Assembly: GCA_049602155.1 (NCBI GenBank)
Contig: JBMYRH010000001.1
Coordinates: forward strand, 413,030-477,029
Reading direction: 5' to 3'
Origin: JBMYRH01 sp049602155
Lineage (GTDB): Bacteria > Myxococcota_A > UBA9042 > PHBI01 > JBMYRH01
DNA length: 64,000 nt
Shown here: positions 48,551 to 59,700 of the stretch, in pieces
How the letters are laid out: each line of letters begins with the position of its first letter
How positions within the stretch are numbered: the stretch's first letter is position 1
The notes under the pieces: generated by a model
Told to the model about the DNA's origin: nothing
Databases searched by the model: none
What the model saw: only the letters and a program-made list of their open reading frames with translations
Program-made: the position numbers and the translations under genes

Positions 48551-51094
48551 TTAGGGGCAGGCCTGCTTAATCCCCGTCGCGCACGCCTCGGTGAGGAGCG
48601 CTTCGGCCTCATCGTCACGGTCCATCGTCTGCAGGAGGGCGGCCATCGTAAGCAAGGTCTGCGCATCACTAGGATAGCGCGCATGCATGCGCCCAAGGGC
48701 CTCGAGCGCACCGTCTTGATTTCCTCCATCGACCCGCGCCTTGATCAGGTTCTGAAGCGCCGCTTTGTTCCCGGGCTCGCGACGCAACGTCTCTTCAAAT
48801 GCGTCGGCAGCCTCACCGTGTCGTCCACGACGAAGTGCGACGAGACCAAGCTCAAAGCGCGCTTTCGTGTTCGTAGGCTGAATCTCTAGCGCAACCCGGA
48901 GCGCCCTCAACGCCGAGCTATCTTGCCGTTGTGCAGAGAGCGCCATCCCCATCAAGTAATGAAGCTCTGCGTCCTTAGGCAACACCGCGATAGCCGCCTC
49001 ATACGCCCGCACGGCGGAGCGGAGCTTGGTCGCCTTGTGCAGAGCGACCGCATAGTTACGCAGTAGAGATGGCGTGGCCTCCTCCCGGGCCTGCTTCACC
49101 GCGTCGCCATAGATGGCTGCAGCGCGGCGGTAATCACCGCGTTGAAACGCCGCATGCGCGCTTGCCTCCATACCGCTCAGCGTCAGCGGCTCGTCGGGCT
49201 CTGAAGCCACCCCTGAATTCGTATCGAGGGCGACCATCCGCTCGGGATTGCCGCCCTTCAGACGCGCCAACCCCTCTCGTGCCCTCAGGTTGTCCGGCGA
49301 TAAAGACAGCGCGCGTCGATAGGTCTTGCGGGCCTCCATGAGCGCGCCGGTCTTCTCAAGCGACTGCGCCAAGGGGATCACGATGTCGAGGTCGTGAATC
49401 CTGAGCATCTTTTGGCCAATCTTTCTCCCGACGGTGATCTTCATATGGAGATTACCGTGAGCACGGGGCGCGGCTACCAGGTTGTCGCCGCCGATGAGCT
49501 GACAATTGCCCAAAAGCTTAAGGATCTCAGACGAATCACCCGCGCGTGATTGCACCTCGAGGAAAAACGGGATGGCGTCGGCACAGCGGCCATCGGTAGC
49601 GACAAGTACCCCAGCTTTTAGGTGCCCTGCGGACTTCACGCCGTCCTGACCATCCGCCGCTACGTACGCGGCCACGGCCTCTTTAATTTTCCCCTCGCTC
49701 GCCAGGGTGCTCGCCAGCAGCATGCGCAGCGCCCCTGTGTCATCCGCCTCTGTCGTCAGGGCCCGGTTCAACACACGCTGCGCTAAGGCCACCTGGCCGG
49801 AGCCAATCAAGGCCTCAGCTTTCAAACGCGCGACCTCCGCTGGATCAACCACAAGCGGCTCGGGCTGCGGGGGTGGCGGCACCTCAGCTCCCTGCGCCTT
49901 GCCAGCGGGTGCACCCGATGAGGCCACTTGAACGGATGGCGCCGCGGCGCGTTTGTCGGGCGATGCATCGTCGCCAGGCATCAGCGTCACGGTCAGCCCC
50001 ACCGCACCGACGAGGCCCAACGCAAACCAAAGGCCTCGTCGACTTTTGGAGTTGGCGCGCTCCGCGCTGCCCGGCGTCATCCCAGCGGAGAGCAGGGCTT
50101 GCTCAACCGCGCGCTCCGCGCCCTCACGATCGACTGGGGCACGCTCGGTCGCGTTTGTCTTCCCCTGGGCGCCTTGCGCCTTGACCTGCACCCGCGCGCG
50201 AAGGGCATCCACCAAGTTCGCGCGGACCTCGTTGGGCCCAACATCCGCGAGGAGCTGCTGCTGAATCTCAGCTCGCAATGCAGCGGCATGGGGGATCCTG
50301 ATCGCCGCACGAGGGGCCAACATACTCCGCACAAGGAGACTAATCGACTCCGGTAACTCAGGGACAAGATCGCGAGGATCAGGAGCGCTGCGCCGGCTTT
50401 GAAACCGCCCCAACGGCTCAGACGGGCTGGCGTAAGGAAGTCGACCTGTCAGCAGCTCGTAGACCAAGACCCCGAGGGCATAGATATCGTCCGCTGGGCC
50501 CGGTACCCGGCGATTCAAGACATCCGGCGAGAGGTAAATGGGCTCGTCCCAAAGCGCAGCTAGGCTGATTGTGCTGCTGTCTGAGTGTTCAAACAGGACA
50601 CGCCCAGCGACATCGGGGCGTAAGAAGCGCACCGCACCGTTAGGTTCGACCAAGACGGTCTCTGATTGGATATTACCGTGGGCACAGCCACGCTGATGCG
50701 CCGCCCCGAGGGCTGCGGTCGCCTCGAGTAATAAGAGCCCCACCGTCCGCCAATCCCAGGGCCCGCGATGATCGAGGTGACGCCGAAGCGGCGTACCGTC
50801 GGTCGCCTGAGAGGTGTACCAGTAGATCTCCGAGGTTGGGGGAGAGACACGACGCGGCATCCCCAACAGCGGATGATCCAACGCCATAAGCCGGTTCATC
50901 GCCCGTTGATAGGCGCGTTGAAGCTCGGGATCTGGCGCGCCATCCTGGCCGTCGATCGCCGCGAGAGATTCGACAAGGGTGAGGAGCACCTTGACCCCTA
51001 GGTCGGTGTCCGTCGCCGCGTATTCATTGCCGGCTGCGCTCTCAGTGCGCAGCGCTGTCAGTCGATACGGACCTATGGTGCGTGTAGAGGTCAA
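48551..51094 (-). CDS. Ser/Thr pseudokinase with membrane helix and TPR domain
   Basis: An 847-residue protein with a kinase-like N-terminal third, a membrane helix near 355-375 (LWFALGLVGAVGLTVTLM) and a C-terminal periplasmic TPR region (about 425-847). The kinase fold is kept (DDIYALGVLVYELLTGRLPY) but the catalytic loop reads AHGNIQSETVLV where active kinases have HRDLKPENIL, so the Asp is Asn and the Lys Gln. The DFG site reads RPD, and there is no standard Gly loop. It is therefore expected to be inactive and to act as a scaffold or sensor. Confidence 0.87.
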   Translation of the reverse strand: MTSTRTIGPYRLTALRTESAAGNEYAATDTDLGVKVLLTLVESLAAIDGQDGAPDPELQRAYQRAMNRLMALDHPLLGMPRRVSPPTSEIYWYTSQATDGTPLRRHLDHRGPWDWRTVGLLLLEATAALGAAHQRGCAHGNIQSETVLVEPNGAVRFLRPDVAGRVLFEHSDSSTISLAALWDEPIYLSPDVLNRRVPGPADDIYALGVLVYELLTGRLPYASPSEPLGRFQSRRSAPDPRDLVPELPESISLLVRSMLAPRAAIRIPHAAALRAEIQQQLLADVGPNEVRANLVDALRARVQVKAQGAQGKTNATERAPVDREGAERAVEQALLSAGMTPGSAERANSKSRRGLWFALGLVGAVGLTVTLMPGDDASPDKRAAAPSVQVASSGAPAGKAQGAEVPPPPQPEPLVVDPAEVARLKAEALIGSGQVALAQRVLNRALTTEADDTGALRMLLASTLASEGKIKEAVAAYVAADGQDGVKSAGHLKAGVLVATDGRCADAIPFFLEVQSRAGDSSEILKLLGNCQLIGGDNLVAAPRAHGNLHMKITVGRKIGQKMLRIHDLDIVIPLAQSLEKTGALMEARKTYRRALSLSPDNLRAREGLARLKGGNPERMVALDTNSGVASEPDEPLTLSGMEASAHAAFQRGDYRRAAAIYGDAVKQAREEATPSLLRNYAVALHKATKLRSAVRAYEAAIAVLPKDAELHYLMGMALSAQRQDSSALRALRVALEIQPTNTKARFELGLVALRRGRHGEAADAFEETLRREPGNKAALQNLIKARVDGGNQDGALEALGRMHARYPSDAQTLLTMAALLQTMDRDDEAEALLTEACATGIKQACP

Positions 51095-51205
51095 CGCGTT
51101 CTAGGCTAGGGTACTGGGCAGGGAGCGCAAGCGAGGAGCCCAAAGCAGGTCGGTTTCAATCGCCAAAGGTTAGCATTGATCGTCGAAAGAGAGTGCCCGT
51201 AAACT

Positions 51206-53152
51206 GTGTCGGTGGGGAGACACGCACAGCACGCTCTACCTGTCTTTAGAGGTGATGGACATCCGCTTGATCTCACGCGTCGCCAGCGGCGCGCGATCGG
51301 CGGACTACTCAGCGATCCGGCTACGCGCGGGCTCTTGACGAGCTGTGGTCTCGACCTGGTTCAAGAGGATCATGAGTACCGATTCCGGACCCTCAGTCTG
51401 CACACAGCGATCAACCAGTTGTGGCGCTCCTTTGAGGAGGCACCGCCGTGGGCACGCTCGCACCCACTTTTACGCCGTGATCTGCTCCGTTCAGCACTCG
51501 AGTCCGCCGGTACACTCGCCGCCAATGCGCCGCCCGAGATCGCCATGGCGTGCGCAGAGCAGGCCGCCGCGTTGCACCTGGTCGAGCCCCCATCAGAGCC
51601 CTCACGGGCACTGCTCGATCTGGACAACGTCGCCCAGACAGCCCCCGACACCCTGCTCCGCATGATCGACGCGGCGCTGCGAGAGGTGAAGCTCCCTAAG
51701 CCGACCTTGAAGCGAGCGCTCGTCCCCCTGCTCAACGACGACGACACCTGCGCAAGTGCGGCGCGACTGCTCGGACGCGCTGACGTCGCCGAGGCGGTCC
51801 CTGCCCTAGAGGCAGCACTGACTCAGGCCAGCTCTGACGAAGCGCGACTCGAGCTCCTGGGGGCGCTAATGCGGCTCGGAGATCGTCCGCGGGCGCTTGG
51901 GACGCTCCGCTCGATCGTCATCCATGGCTCGCCGAGCACAAGGCGGCGCGCGATCAGCCTCCTCGAAGAGGTCGCCAAGGTCGGTGACGTCGATGCGCTG
52001 CAGGAGACACTCCGCTCGGCGCAAACGACCGAGCGCATCCCCCTCGCAGGCCTGCTTTACCGACTGGGCGATCTGACCGCCTATCGCCACCTCAACGGTG
52101 CACTCAGCGCTCTGACTGAGGACAGCTCTCCCCGGCTCATCGAGTCCATATTGGACGAGCTTGAGGCCGTGGGTTCGCGGCGCTTCATCCCCGCGCTTGA
52201 GGCCTACGCCAAGCGCGAGGTCCGCCCCTGGTTCCTCAACCGCAGTCGCGCAGTCATTCGACACCTGAGGGCGTCAGGGTGTCATGAGCTCTCGCTTGCG
52301 AAGCTCCTCGAGAGCGCAGAAGAGGCGTGGAACAACCACGAGCGTCTAAGCGCGCTTGAATTCCTAGAGGAACTTCTGGCCCTTGAGAGCACCCACCCTC
52401 GAGGCCTCTATCTGAAGGCGAACTACCTTAAAGAGCAGGGCAACATCGCCTACGCCCTGCGCGTCGCTCAAGCCGCCGTCGCTGCGGCGCCGAGGGATTG
52501 GCGCGTGCAGCGCCTCTACGGCTCCCTGCTCTGGGATAAGGGGTCGGGTTCTCAGGCTCTCGATGCCTACGACAGGGCCCTGAAGTTAGAGCCCACCGAC
52601 CCATACACTTGGTATTACAAGGGTTACGTCCTCTACCGTCTTGAGCGGCATGAAGAGGCCCTCCCCTGCCTGGACCGAGCGCTGAGCCTCAAGTCAGACG
52701 CGCCCTCTTTCTATAATCAGAAGGGGTTCTGTCTTGAGCGACTTGAGCGCTATGCAGAGGCTGCGCGGTGTTATCGGCGCAGCCTGCGCTTGTCCCCTGG
52801 GGACCTTTTCACGCGTGAGTACTTGGGCCAAGCCCTTCAGACCTGTGGAGAGCTCACAGAGGCATTGAGCTGCTTTGACATCGTATTGGCGGGGTCACCT
52901 CGTCGGGAGGAGGCGCTCTTTCGGCGCGCCTCACTGCTCTCGTCACTCGAGCGCTGGGAAGAGAGCGCAGCGGCCTTTGGACGCTACCTCAAGATCCGCA
53001 CAGAGAGCTTCAATGCGTGGTTCAACCGCGGTCTATGCTTGCGACACACCGCCCAATGGAGCGCCGCCAGTGAGTGCTTTGAGCGTGCCGTATCGCTCCG
53101 GCCCTCAAGCGTCAGCGCGCGCCATCAGTTGGAGTTCTGTCGCCGACAGTGA
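51206..53152 (+). CDS. HEAT and TPR repeat protein
   Basis: About 648 residues from GTG 51206. The first half (about 150-370) has HEAT-like helical pairs such as DVAEAVPALEAALTQASSDE. The second half (about 380-640) consists of seven or so TPR units, for example QALDAYDRALKLEPTDPYTW and EALPCLDRALSLKSDAPSFY. There is no signal peptide. It is probably a cytoplasmic protein-interaction platform. It is divergent from the pseudokinase gene, which also carries TPRs, across 111 bp, so the two may work together. Confidence 0.87.
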   Translation: MSVGRHAQHALPVFRGDGHPLDLTRRQRRAIGGLLSDPATRGLLTSCGLDLVQEDHEYRFRTLSLHTAINQLWRSFEEAPPWARSHPLLRRDLLRSALESAGTLAANAPPEIAMACAEQAAALHLVEPPSEPSRALLDLDNVAQTAPDTLLRMIDAALREVKLPKPTLKRALVPLLNDDDTCASAARLLGRADVAEAVPALEAALTQASSDEARLELLGALMRLGDRPRALGTLRSIVIHGSPSTRRRAISLLEEVAKVGDVDALQETLRSAQTTERIPLAGLLYRLGDLTAYRHLNGALSALTEDSSPRLIESILDELEAVGSRRFIPALEAYAKREVRPWFLNRSRAVIRHLRASGCHELSLAKLLESAEEAWNNHERLSALEFLEELLALESTHPRGLYLKANYLKEQGNIAYALRVAQAAVAAAPRDWRVQRLYGSLLWDKGSGSQALDAYDRALKLEPTDPYTWYYKGYVLYRLERHEEALPCLDRALSLKSDAPSFYNQKGFCLERLERYAEAARCYRRSLRLSPGDLFTREYLGQALQTCGELTEALSCFDIVLAGSPRREEALFRRASLLSSLERWEESAAAFGRYLKIRTESFNAWFNRGLCLRHTAQWSAASECFERAVSLRPSSVSARHQLEFCRRQ

Positions 53153-53162
53153 TTGGACACCC

Positions 53163-53181
53163 TGACGTTCCTCAAACGTCA
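53163..53181 (+). terminator. Hairpin after the HEAT/TPR gene
   Basis: TGACGTT and AACGTCA form a perfect 7-bp stem with a 5-nt loop, 10 bp after the stop codon at 53152. It is followed by CCTCTC rather than a T-tract, so efficiency is uncertain. Confidence 0.4.
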
Positions 53182-53247
53182 CCTCTCGGTACGGGCGCAT
53201 TCTGAGGAGCGGTGTTATCGTGCATGGGAATCCAGAAGGAACATGCC

Positions 53248-54678
53248 ATGAGCCTTGCCGAGTTTATTAAGACAAAGATCATCGCAACCCTGGGCCCCGC
53301 GACCGAATCTCAAGAGCAACTTGAGAGATTGGAAGAGGCCGGGGTCGACGTGTTTCGGCTCAACATGAGCCACATGTCGCTGGAGCACGCAGACGATCTC
53401 GTCGCGCGTATCCGCTGCATCACCGATCACGTCGCCATCTTGCTCGACCTCGCAGGCCCCAAGATGCGCCTGACGGACCTTGAGGCGCCCTTCTCGCTCG
53501 CAAACGGCGACACGATCACCTTACGAAACTCGGACGGCACCTCGACGAAAGACATGCTCTGCGTCCCTGTCGATGGCCTGATGGACTGCCTGAAGGAAGG
53601 GCACCGTGTCCTCATCGACGATGGCCGCGTCTGGCTCGAGGTCAGCGAAGAGGTTCAAGACGGCGTCGTGACTGCCAAGGTCCTGAAGGGTGGTCCGATC
53701 AAGTCACGGAAAGGCTTAGCGGCCCCAGACTCTCGATTCACGCCAGCCTGTTACCTCGACGAAGACGACATCGCGGTCCTGCACTTCGCGGCCAAACGAC
53801 AGGTCGACTTCGTCGCCGCCTCCTACGCCAGCCGAGCCGAAGACATCGTCGCCGTCCGAGAAGGGCTGGGGAGTGACTCAGACGTCGGTATTATCGCCAA
53901 GATCGAGAGCCGGGTTGGGGTCGAGAACGCTGACGCCATCCTCAGCGCGGCCGACGGCATCATGGTCGCCCGTGGGGACCTGGGCGTGGAGCTGCCCCCC
54001 GAAGAGGTCCCCCTCATTCAGAAGCAACTGATTAAGAAGTGTAACGCTGCCTCCAAGCCAGTCGTCGTCGCCACCCAGATGCTCGACAGCATGATCCACA
54101 GTCCTGTGGCGTCACGGGCAGAGACCAGCGATGTCGCCAACGCTATCTTGGACGGCACCGACGCCGTCATGCTCTCGGCCGAGACCTCGATCGGCGAGTA
54201 CCCCATCGAGGCCGTCAAGACCCTGGGGAAGATCTCGCGCCACGTCGAGCACGAGGTCTCCCTCTTCCGTGAGGACCTCTTCAAGCGCCCCTCGAGCACC
54301 AAAGACGAATTCGTCTGCAAGGCAGCGGCTCGGGCCGCGAGAGAACTCGGGGTCAAGGCCATTGTCGCCTTTACGTCAAGCGGGTCGACCGCGCGGCGCG
54401 TGGCGGCCTACCGCCCACGAGTCCCTGTCGTCGCCACCTCTCCGAGTGACCGCGTCGCCCGACGGCTCGTCATTCAATACGGGATCTATTGCATCCAAGC
54501 GGAGCACATCGGGCGCTACGACGTGATGCTCCACAAGAACCTCGCGAAGCTCATCGAGCACGGCTTGCTTGAGGGTGACGACCTCATCGCGGTGATTGGC
54601 GGTGTCCCGGTGGGTAAGCCTGGGACGACGAACATGATCCACACGGGCACCGTGTCCGAGCTGATGGACCTCGGATAA
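53248..54678 (+). CDS. pyk: Pyruvate kinase
   Basis: Transfers phosphate from phosphoenolpyruvate to ADP at the end of glycolysis. About 476 residues from ATG 53248 (AAGGA upstream). Motifs include KIIATLGPAT, FRLNMSHMSLEHA, GIIAKIESRVG with the catalytic Lys, GIMVARGDLGVELP, TQMLDSMIHSPVASRAE and DGTDAVMLSAETSIG. The C-terminal allosteric domain is present (AIVAFTSSGSTARRVA). The B-domain return reads SRFTPACYLDEDDI instead of the usual LPALTEKD, so it belongs to a divergent branch. Confidence 0.95.
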   Translation: MSLAEFIKTKIIATLGPATESQEQLERLEEAGVDVFRLNMSHMSLEHADDLVARIRCITDHVAILLDLAGPKMRLTDLEAPFSLANGDTITLRNSDGTSTKDMLCVPVDGLMDCLKEGHRVLIDDGRVWLEVSEEVQDGVVTAKVLKGGPIKSRKGLAAPDSRFTPACYLDEDDIAVLHFAAKRQVDFVAASYASRAEDIVAVREGLGSDSDVGIIAKIESRVGVENADAILSAADGIMVARGDLGVELPPEEVPLIQKQLIKKCNAASKPVVVATQMLDSMIHSPVASRAETSDVANAILDGTDAVMLSAETSIGEYPIEAVKTLGKISRHVEHEVSLFREDLFKRPSSTKDEFVCKAAARAARELGVKAIVAFTSSGSTARRVAAYRPRVPVVATSPSDRVARRLVIQYGIYCIQAEHIGRYDVMLHKNLAKLIEHGLLEGDDLIAVIGGVPVGKPGTTNMIHTGTVSELMDLG

Positions 54679-54693
54679 GCCCCTCAGCGAGGC

Positions 54694-56574
54694 TCAGTCG
54701 CAGCAGCTCTTGGTGGGCGGCTCGGGCTCCGGCGTAGGGCAACACGAGGTGGGCGCAGGCTCAGGTTCCGCGCAGCAGCTCGTGACCGGTTGATCGCTGC
54801 ATGGCTCACCGTCGAGGTGGACGTGCTGATGCTCCGGGACGACCTTCGCGATGAGCGCCCGAGGACCGCGGCGCAGCAGCGCCGAGAAAGTGAGCAGCGT
54901 TAACGCGACCAAGCAAATGATCTGAAGCAGGCTGAAGCCGTGCTCATGAGACATGCCCTCACCGGCGACCCCCGAGAGCGTCGGCCCCCAAGCGTTCGCC
55001 AGCCAACCAAGCCCACAAGCCATGACCGCCATCGACACCCCAAAGACGATCGCAGTGCGACGGTTGTGGAGCGAGGAGAGGAGCCCAAAGGTGACGATAT
55101 TCGTAGCCGGGCCTGTCAGGAGGAAGGCGATCCCTGCCCCGGGAGAGAGCCCACTAAAGAGGAGCATCGCCACAATCGGCGTCGACCCTGACGCGCAAAC
55201 GTACACAGGCATCCCCATCAAGCCAGCGAGCGGCACCTGCACCCACGGGGAGAGGTCTCGGAGACCGCTCGCATCCAATAAGGGCTCAAGGACTGCCGCG
55301 ATGCCGAGACCGACGACGATCCAGGGCATGACATCCTCCACCAGATCCTCAAGGCCGTACCTCAGGCCACTCATGAGTCTCTGCGGCAGTGGTGAATCCT
55401 CTTGGAAATCGAGGCCAACCTGATCGGTCTCGGCGACCCGTGGAGGGATGACGCGGACGGTCATCACCGCCACCACCCAGGCCGCCGCGATCGCGCACAC
55501 GACGCGTAGCAGCGTCATCTCCATCCCGAGGAGTGGCACGGAGATCAGCACCGCACCGAGGCCGATCTCGGGGGTCGCGACCAAGAACGCCAGAGCTGCA
55601 GCGGCGGGGGTCCCGGCTCGGATCAGGCTCTCGTAGAGGGGCACTACACCACAGCTACAGATCGGCAGAGGTAAGCCGAACGCCATCCCTCGGAAGGCCT
55701 GGCTCATCGCGTTGCCTCTGCCCAACCAAGCGAGCAGCCTTGCGCTCATCAAAACCCGGAGCAACCCGGCGCCCACAAACGCAGCGATGAGCGCCGGGGC
55801 GCTCTCTGCGGCTAAGGCCAAGAAGGTGTCGGAGACGTGCGTCTCATGAATCGCTGACTCGGCGCCGTGACGCTCACCGCTCTGGATCGCGAGGATGACA
55901 GTGCCGAACCCGACGAGCAGCCCGCCGACACTCGCGAACCTCGCCGTGCGCGCAGTCATACCAGGACCATGTGGGGGGTGTACCAGCACCACATGTAAGA
56001 GGAGACCGGCGACCAGCGCTTCAAACATGGCCAGACTAAACGCATCGAGTTGCCCGAGCAATTCGTGGCCCAAGCCAAACCCGGCGAGGGTCATCAAGGC
56101 GACCATTGCGGCGAGCCCTAAGACCTTTACGCGGGACCAAGAACGCGGCGCGAGCCATGCGATGACGAACCCGACTGGCAGTCGATGAAAGAGCACCGCG
56201 AGGGCCATCGACTCCGCGTTGGCGCCATCGCTGTCCAACACGTAAAGCGCTAATGCGCTGCCATCGATCGCGGCATGAATCGCTAGCCCGGCCACCACCA
56301 TCGCGACCAGCGCATTCCCACCGCCGTGCTCATGCGCGCCTTCGGATCGTCGCTCGATCCAGGTCGGCACAACCATGCCGAGCGCGATCGCACCGAGCGC
56401 CCAGAAGGCGCCAGCCTCCAAGCTATGGGGGATAAGCTCCAAGCAGACCACAGCGCCCACAGACGCCAGGACAAACCCATCAAGCGCTGCGATAAGCCAA
56501 CCACGACCATGGGTCAGTGGTGCCGCCAAGGGCCCAATAAAAAGCGCCAGAATGCTGAGGATAAGATAGCTCAC
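54694..56574 (-). CDS. Fusion of ZIP-like and ArsP/SO_0444-like metal transporters with Cys-rich tail
   Basis: About 626 residues from GTG 56574 (AGGA 5 nt upstream); a frame to 56625 is possible. The N-terminal half (about 1-240) is ZIP-like: LELIPHSLEAG, IHAAIDGSALALY and FHRLPVGFVIAW hold the metal-binding His, Asp and Pro residues. The C-terminal half is a permease of the ArsP/DUF318 group, with PICSCGVVPLYESL and FLVATPEIG, close to the SO_0444 Cu/Zn efflux type. The last 35 residues have three Cys-Cys pairs (SCCAE, SCCPT, SCCD) that could bind soft metals. Two transporter folds in one chain is unusual. Confidence 0.87.
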   Translation of the reverse strand: MSYLILSILALFIGPLAAPLTHGRGWLIAALDGFVLASVGAVVCLELIPHSLEAGAFWALGAIALGMVVPTWIERRSEGAHEHGGGNALVAMVVAGLAIHAAIDGSALALYVLDSDGANAESMALAVLFHRLPVGFVIAWLAPRSWSRVKVLGLAAMVALMTLAGFGLGHELLGQLDAFSLAMFEALVAGLLLHVVLVHPPHGPGMTARTARFASVGGLLVGFGTVILAIQSGERHGAESAIHETHVSDTFLALAAESAPALIAAFVGAGLLRVLMSARLLAWLGRGNAMSQAFRGMAFGLPLPICSCGVVPLYESLIRAGTPAAAALAFLVATPEIGLGAVLISVPLLGMEMTLLRVVCAIAAAWVVAVMTVRVIPPRVAETDQVGLDFQEDSPLPQRLMSGLRYGLEDLVEDVMPWIVVGLGIAAVLEPLLDASGLRDLSPWVQVPLAGLMGMPVYVCASGSTPIVAMLLFSGLSPGAGIAFLLTGPATNIVTFGLLSSLHNRRTAIVFGVSMAVMACGLGWLANAWGPTLSGVAGEGMSHEHGFSLLQIICLVALTLLTFSALLRRGPRALIAKVVPEHQHVHLDGEPCSDQPVTSCCAEPEPAPTSCCPTPEPEPPTKSCCD

Positions 56575-56784
56575 GAATGTCCTGTACCACAGCGGCACCA
56601 AAGACAGCACGCGAGGCTCTCTCAAACGCTAAGTTTCGAACGCTCCAAGCCCCGCAGCCGTCGCGAGGGGCGACGCCGATGAAGTAGAGCGCTCCAGGAC
56701 AAAGGCAGGCTACAATGCGTACTCGGTCACACGTGGGAGCAGTGCATCCTTGCTCAGAGCCACGATGGCCGGCACGATGGATCC

Positions 56785-59700
56785 ATGATGGAGCGCAACC
56801 TCTGCTCGTTAATGCTCACCATGGTCGTCGCGCTCGCGGGCTGTGAAGGTACGATCACCCCCGGCACCGCAGGTGAGCAAGTCGATGCTGGCACCACGGA
56901 GACGCCCACCGATGTGTCTTCGCCCCCTCGCCCGGGCACCCTTGGGGATATCGTTCCAGCACAAAGCGATGATGACACAAATGAACCGCTCGCCCCTGAG
57001 GATGCGGACTCGGATAGCGACTCCGACGACTCAGAGGGCACGTCTGGTGGACCTGTCATCCGACCACCTGATCGCCCATCCCCGGATACTGACACCGAGC
57101 CTCCTCCTGAGGATGCTACCCCCCAAGACATCGGCCCTGAGGCGAGTTGTCTCGACGATTCAGACTGCGCCGACGGCGGACCCTGCACCCATGGCGTGTG
57201 CTACGAAGGGGCGTGCGTTCAAGTCATGCACTCAGAGGCCTGCGACGACGGCGATGCCTGTACAGAGGGCGACCAATGCGTCCAAGGCAGCTGCGTAGGG
57301 GAGCCCACCGGCTGCGATGATGGTGACCCATGCACGGTCGAGGACAGCTGCGAGGACGGCGCGTGTGAAGGCACGCCGATGGTCTGTAACGATGACAACA
57401 GCTGCACGGACGATGTCTGCTACCAAGGAGAGTGCAAGCACCTGGTGAACGAGCTGCCGGAGTGTGCCTTGAGCGTCGAGATCTTCGAGCCCAGCCGGGC
57501 AGCGACCTTGGTCAACCAGAGCAGCCTGATGGTCGTCGGCGAAGTCAACGCCCCCGCCGGCGGGCTTGAGGAGCTCACGATCAACGGGGTCCCCGTCGAC
57601 GTCAATGCGAGCGGCACCTTTGTCCACACCATCACGACGCGCACTGGCATCAACATACTGATCGCCGAGGCGAGCGACAGCTTCGAACGGTCGGCGCGCG
57701 TCGTCCAAGCCTTTGCGCATGGCCAGGATGTCTTGCCACCTGGGAGCACTAATCAGCCTGCCGTTTTGGACGGAAGTCTCCTCGCATGGCTGGACCGCGC
57801 CGTCTTCGACGACGACGACATCTCCGACATGGATGACATCGCGACCCTCGTTCATGAGGTCATCGATGGCTTTGACCTCAACGCTGTCCTTCCCGATCCC
57901 CTGCTCGCAGAGGACGACAAGCCGAGCTTTGGCTGGTGCACCTGGGACGTGGCGGTCTCCGACATCTCCTTAGACCTAGAAAGCGTCGCGCTCTACCCCG
58001 TCGTCGATGGCCTCGCCCTGAAGATCACGTTTACGGACTTCTATGCCTGGGTGGCTGCGACCGCAGGGGGCGTCTGCCCGGACGCCATCGGATCGGCGAC
58101 GAGCGAGGCGATCACCATCCGTGGCGCCCTCGATGTCGCCATCGGCGCCAACGGAATTGACGTCGATCTGACCACCCTGACCGTGGATATCGACGAGATC
58201 GAGCTCGACATCCAGGAGGGCGTCGGCCAGCTCTTCGACTGGGTCATCAACTGGTTTGAAGACGACCTCACCTTGATTGTGAAAGAGCAGTTTGAAGCAC
58301 AGGTGGCCCAGCAAGTCGTGCCTCTGCTCGCCGGCTTGCTCGAGACCGTCGCGGACTTCACCTATGAGTTCGAGGTGCCGGCGATACCACCCAACACGAC
58401 CACCTTGCCGATGAGCCTCGTCATCAACCCCAGCCAGGCCGTCCTCACCCCGGATGGCCTTGAACTGGCGCTCTCCGGTGGATTTGGGGTCGCCAAGGGG
58501 ATCACCCACACAAGCCCGGGTTCACTCATTGGAGGGTGCGTCGGAGTCGATGACAGCTCGGCCGGGGCGAGCTGCCTCGGCGCCTGCGGTGACGAAGCCC
58601 CCTCGGGCTGTCGCTGCGACGCCGCCTGTGTCGGCACTGGAGAGTGCTGCGCGGACTACTGGACCATCTGTGGGGATGCGCCAGCCAACGGGCTCGGTGA
58701 ATGTTGCAGCGCCTCGATGACTTCGGGGTGCAGCGTCAACAGCGCCTGCGAGGGGTGCATCTGCGACGCCGACCCCTACTGCTGTGACAACAACTGGGAC
58801 GCCATATGCGCCACCAGCGCGGCGAACGAATGTGAGACAGCGTGCGGCTGCGGGTCGCAGTGTTGCCAGACCAACCCCATCGGAGACGCTGGCTGCATTG
58901 TGGAAGCGTGCGAAGACTGCGTCTGCAACGTCGACCCCTATTGCTGCGAGTTCGAGTGGGACGCCATCTGCGCCACAAAGGCCGAGAGTGAGTGCGACGG
59001 CGCCTGCCAGTGTGGAGAGACGTGCTGCCAGCAAGAGGGCCCTATGGGCTGCGCCTCCGACGCCTGCGAGAGCTGCATATGTGCCCTCGACTCCTACTGC
59101 TGCGAGACCACGTGGGACAGCTTGTGCGTCAACGCTGCACAAGACGAGTGTGTGGAGGACTGCGGGTGCTATGCCGGACAGAGCGGGCTAGTGGGCTCCC
59201 CGTTAAAGCACAACTACCCCATCGAGCTGATGGCCCCGGAGGCCATCATGAACCGCTTCTTCTTTGCCGTGTGGTGGGGCGGACACATGAACATCAACGT
59301 CGACAACGCGCAGCTCGCCGAGACCGTCGGCGACCTGGGGCTGCCAGGCCTCTCGCTGACTGTAGACCCTCACTTGGCGCCGATCGTGACCGGCTGCACA
59401 GACAGTGGTGGCTACGAGCTGCAGCTCGGGGACGTCCTCATGAAGGCGAACTTTGAGCTCCTGGGCAGCATCCAATCAGTGACCTTCTACGCCAGCGCCC
59501 GTGTCGGCGTCACACTGCAACTTGTCGAGACCGACGAGGGCCTCAACACGATCGGCATCGAGATCGGTGAGGTGATCGAGGCTGTCGCTCAGCTGGTGGA
59601 CACCTCCGGCGACTCGCCGCTGCTAGAGAACATCGACCATCAGTTCATCGAGACCGCGCTGAGTGAACTCTTCATCTCGGAGTACCTGACCGGCATCGGC

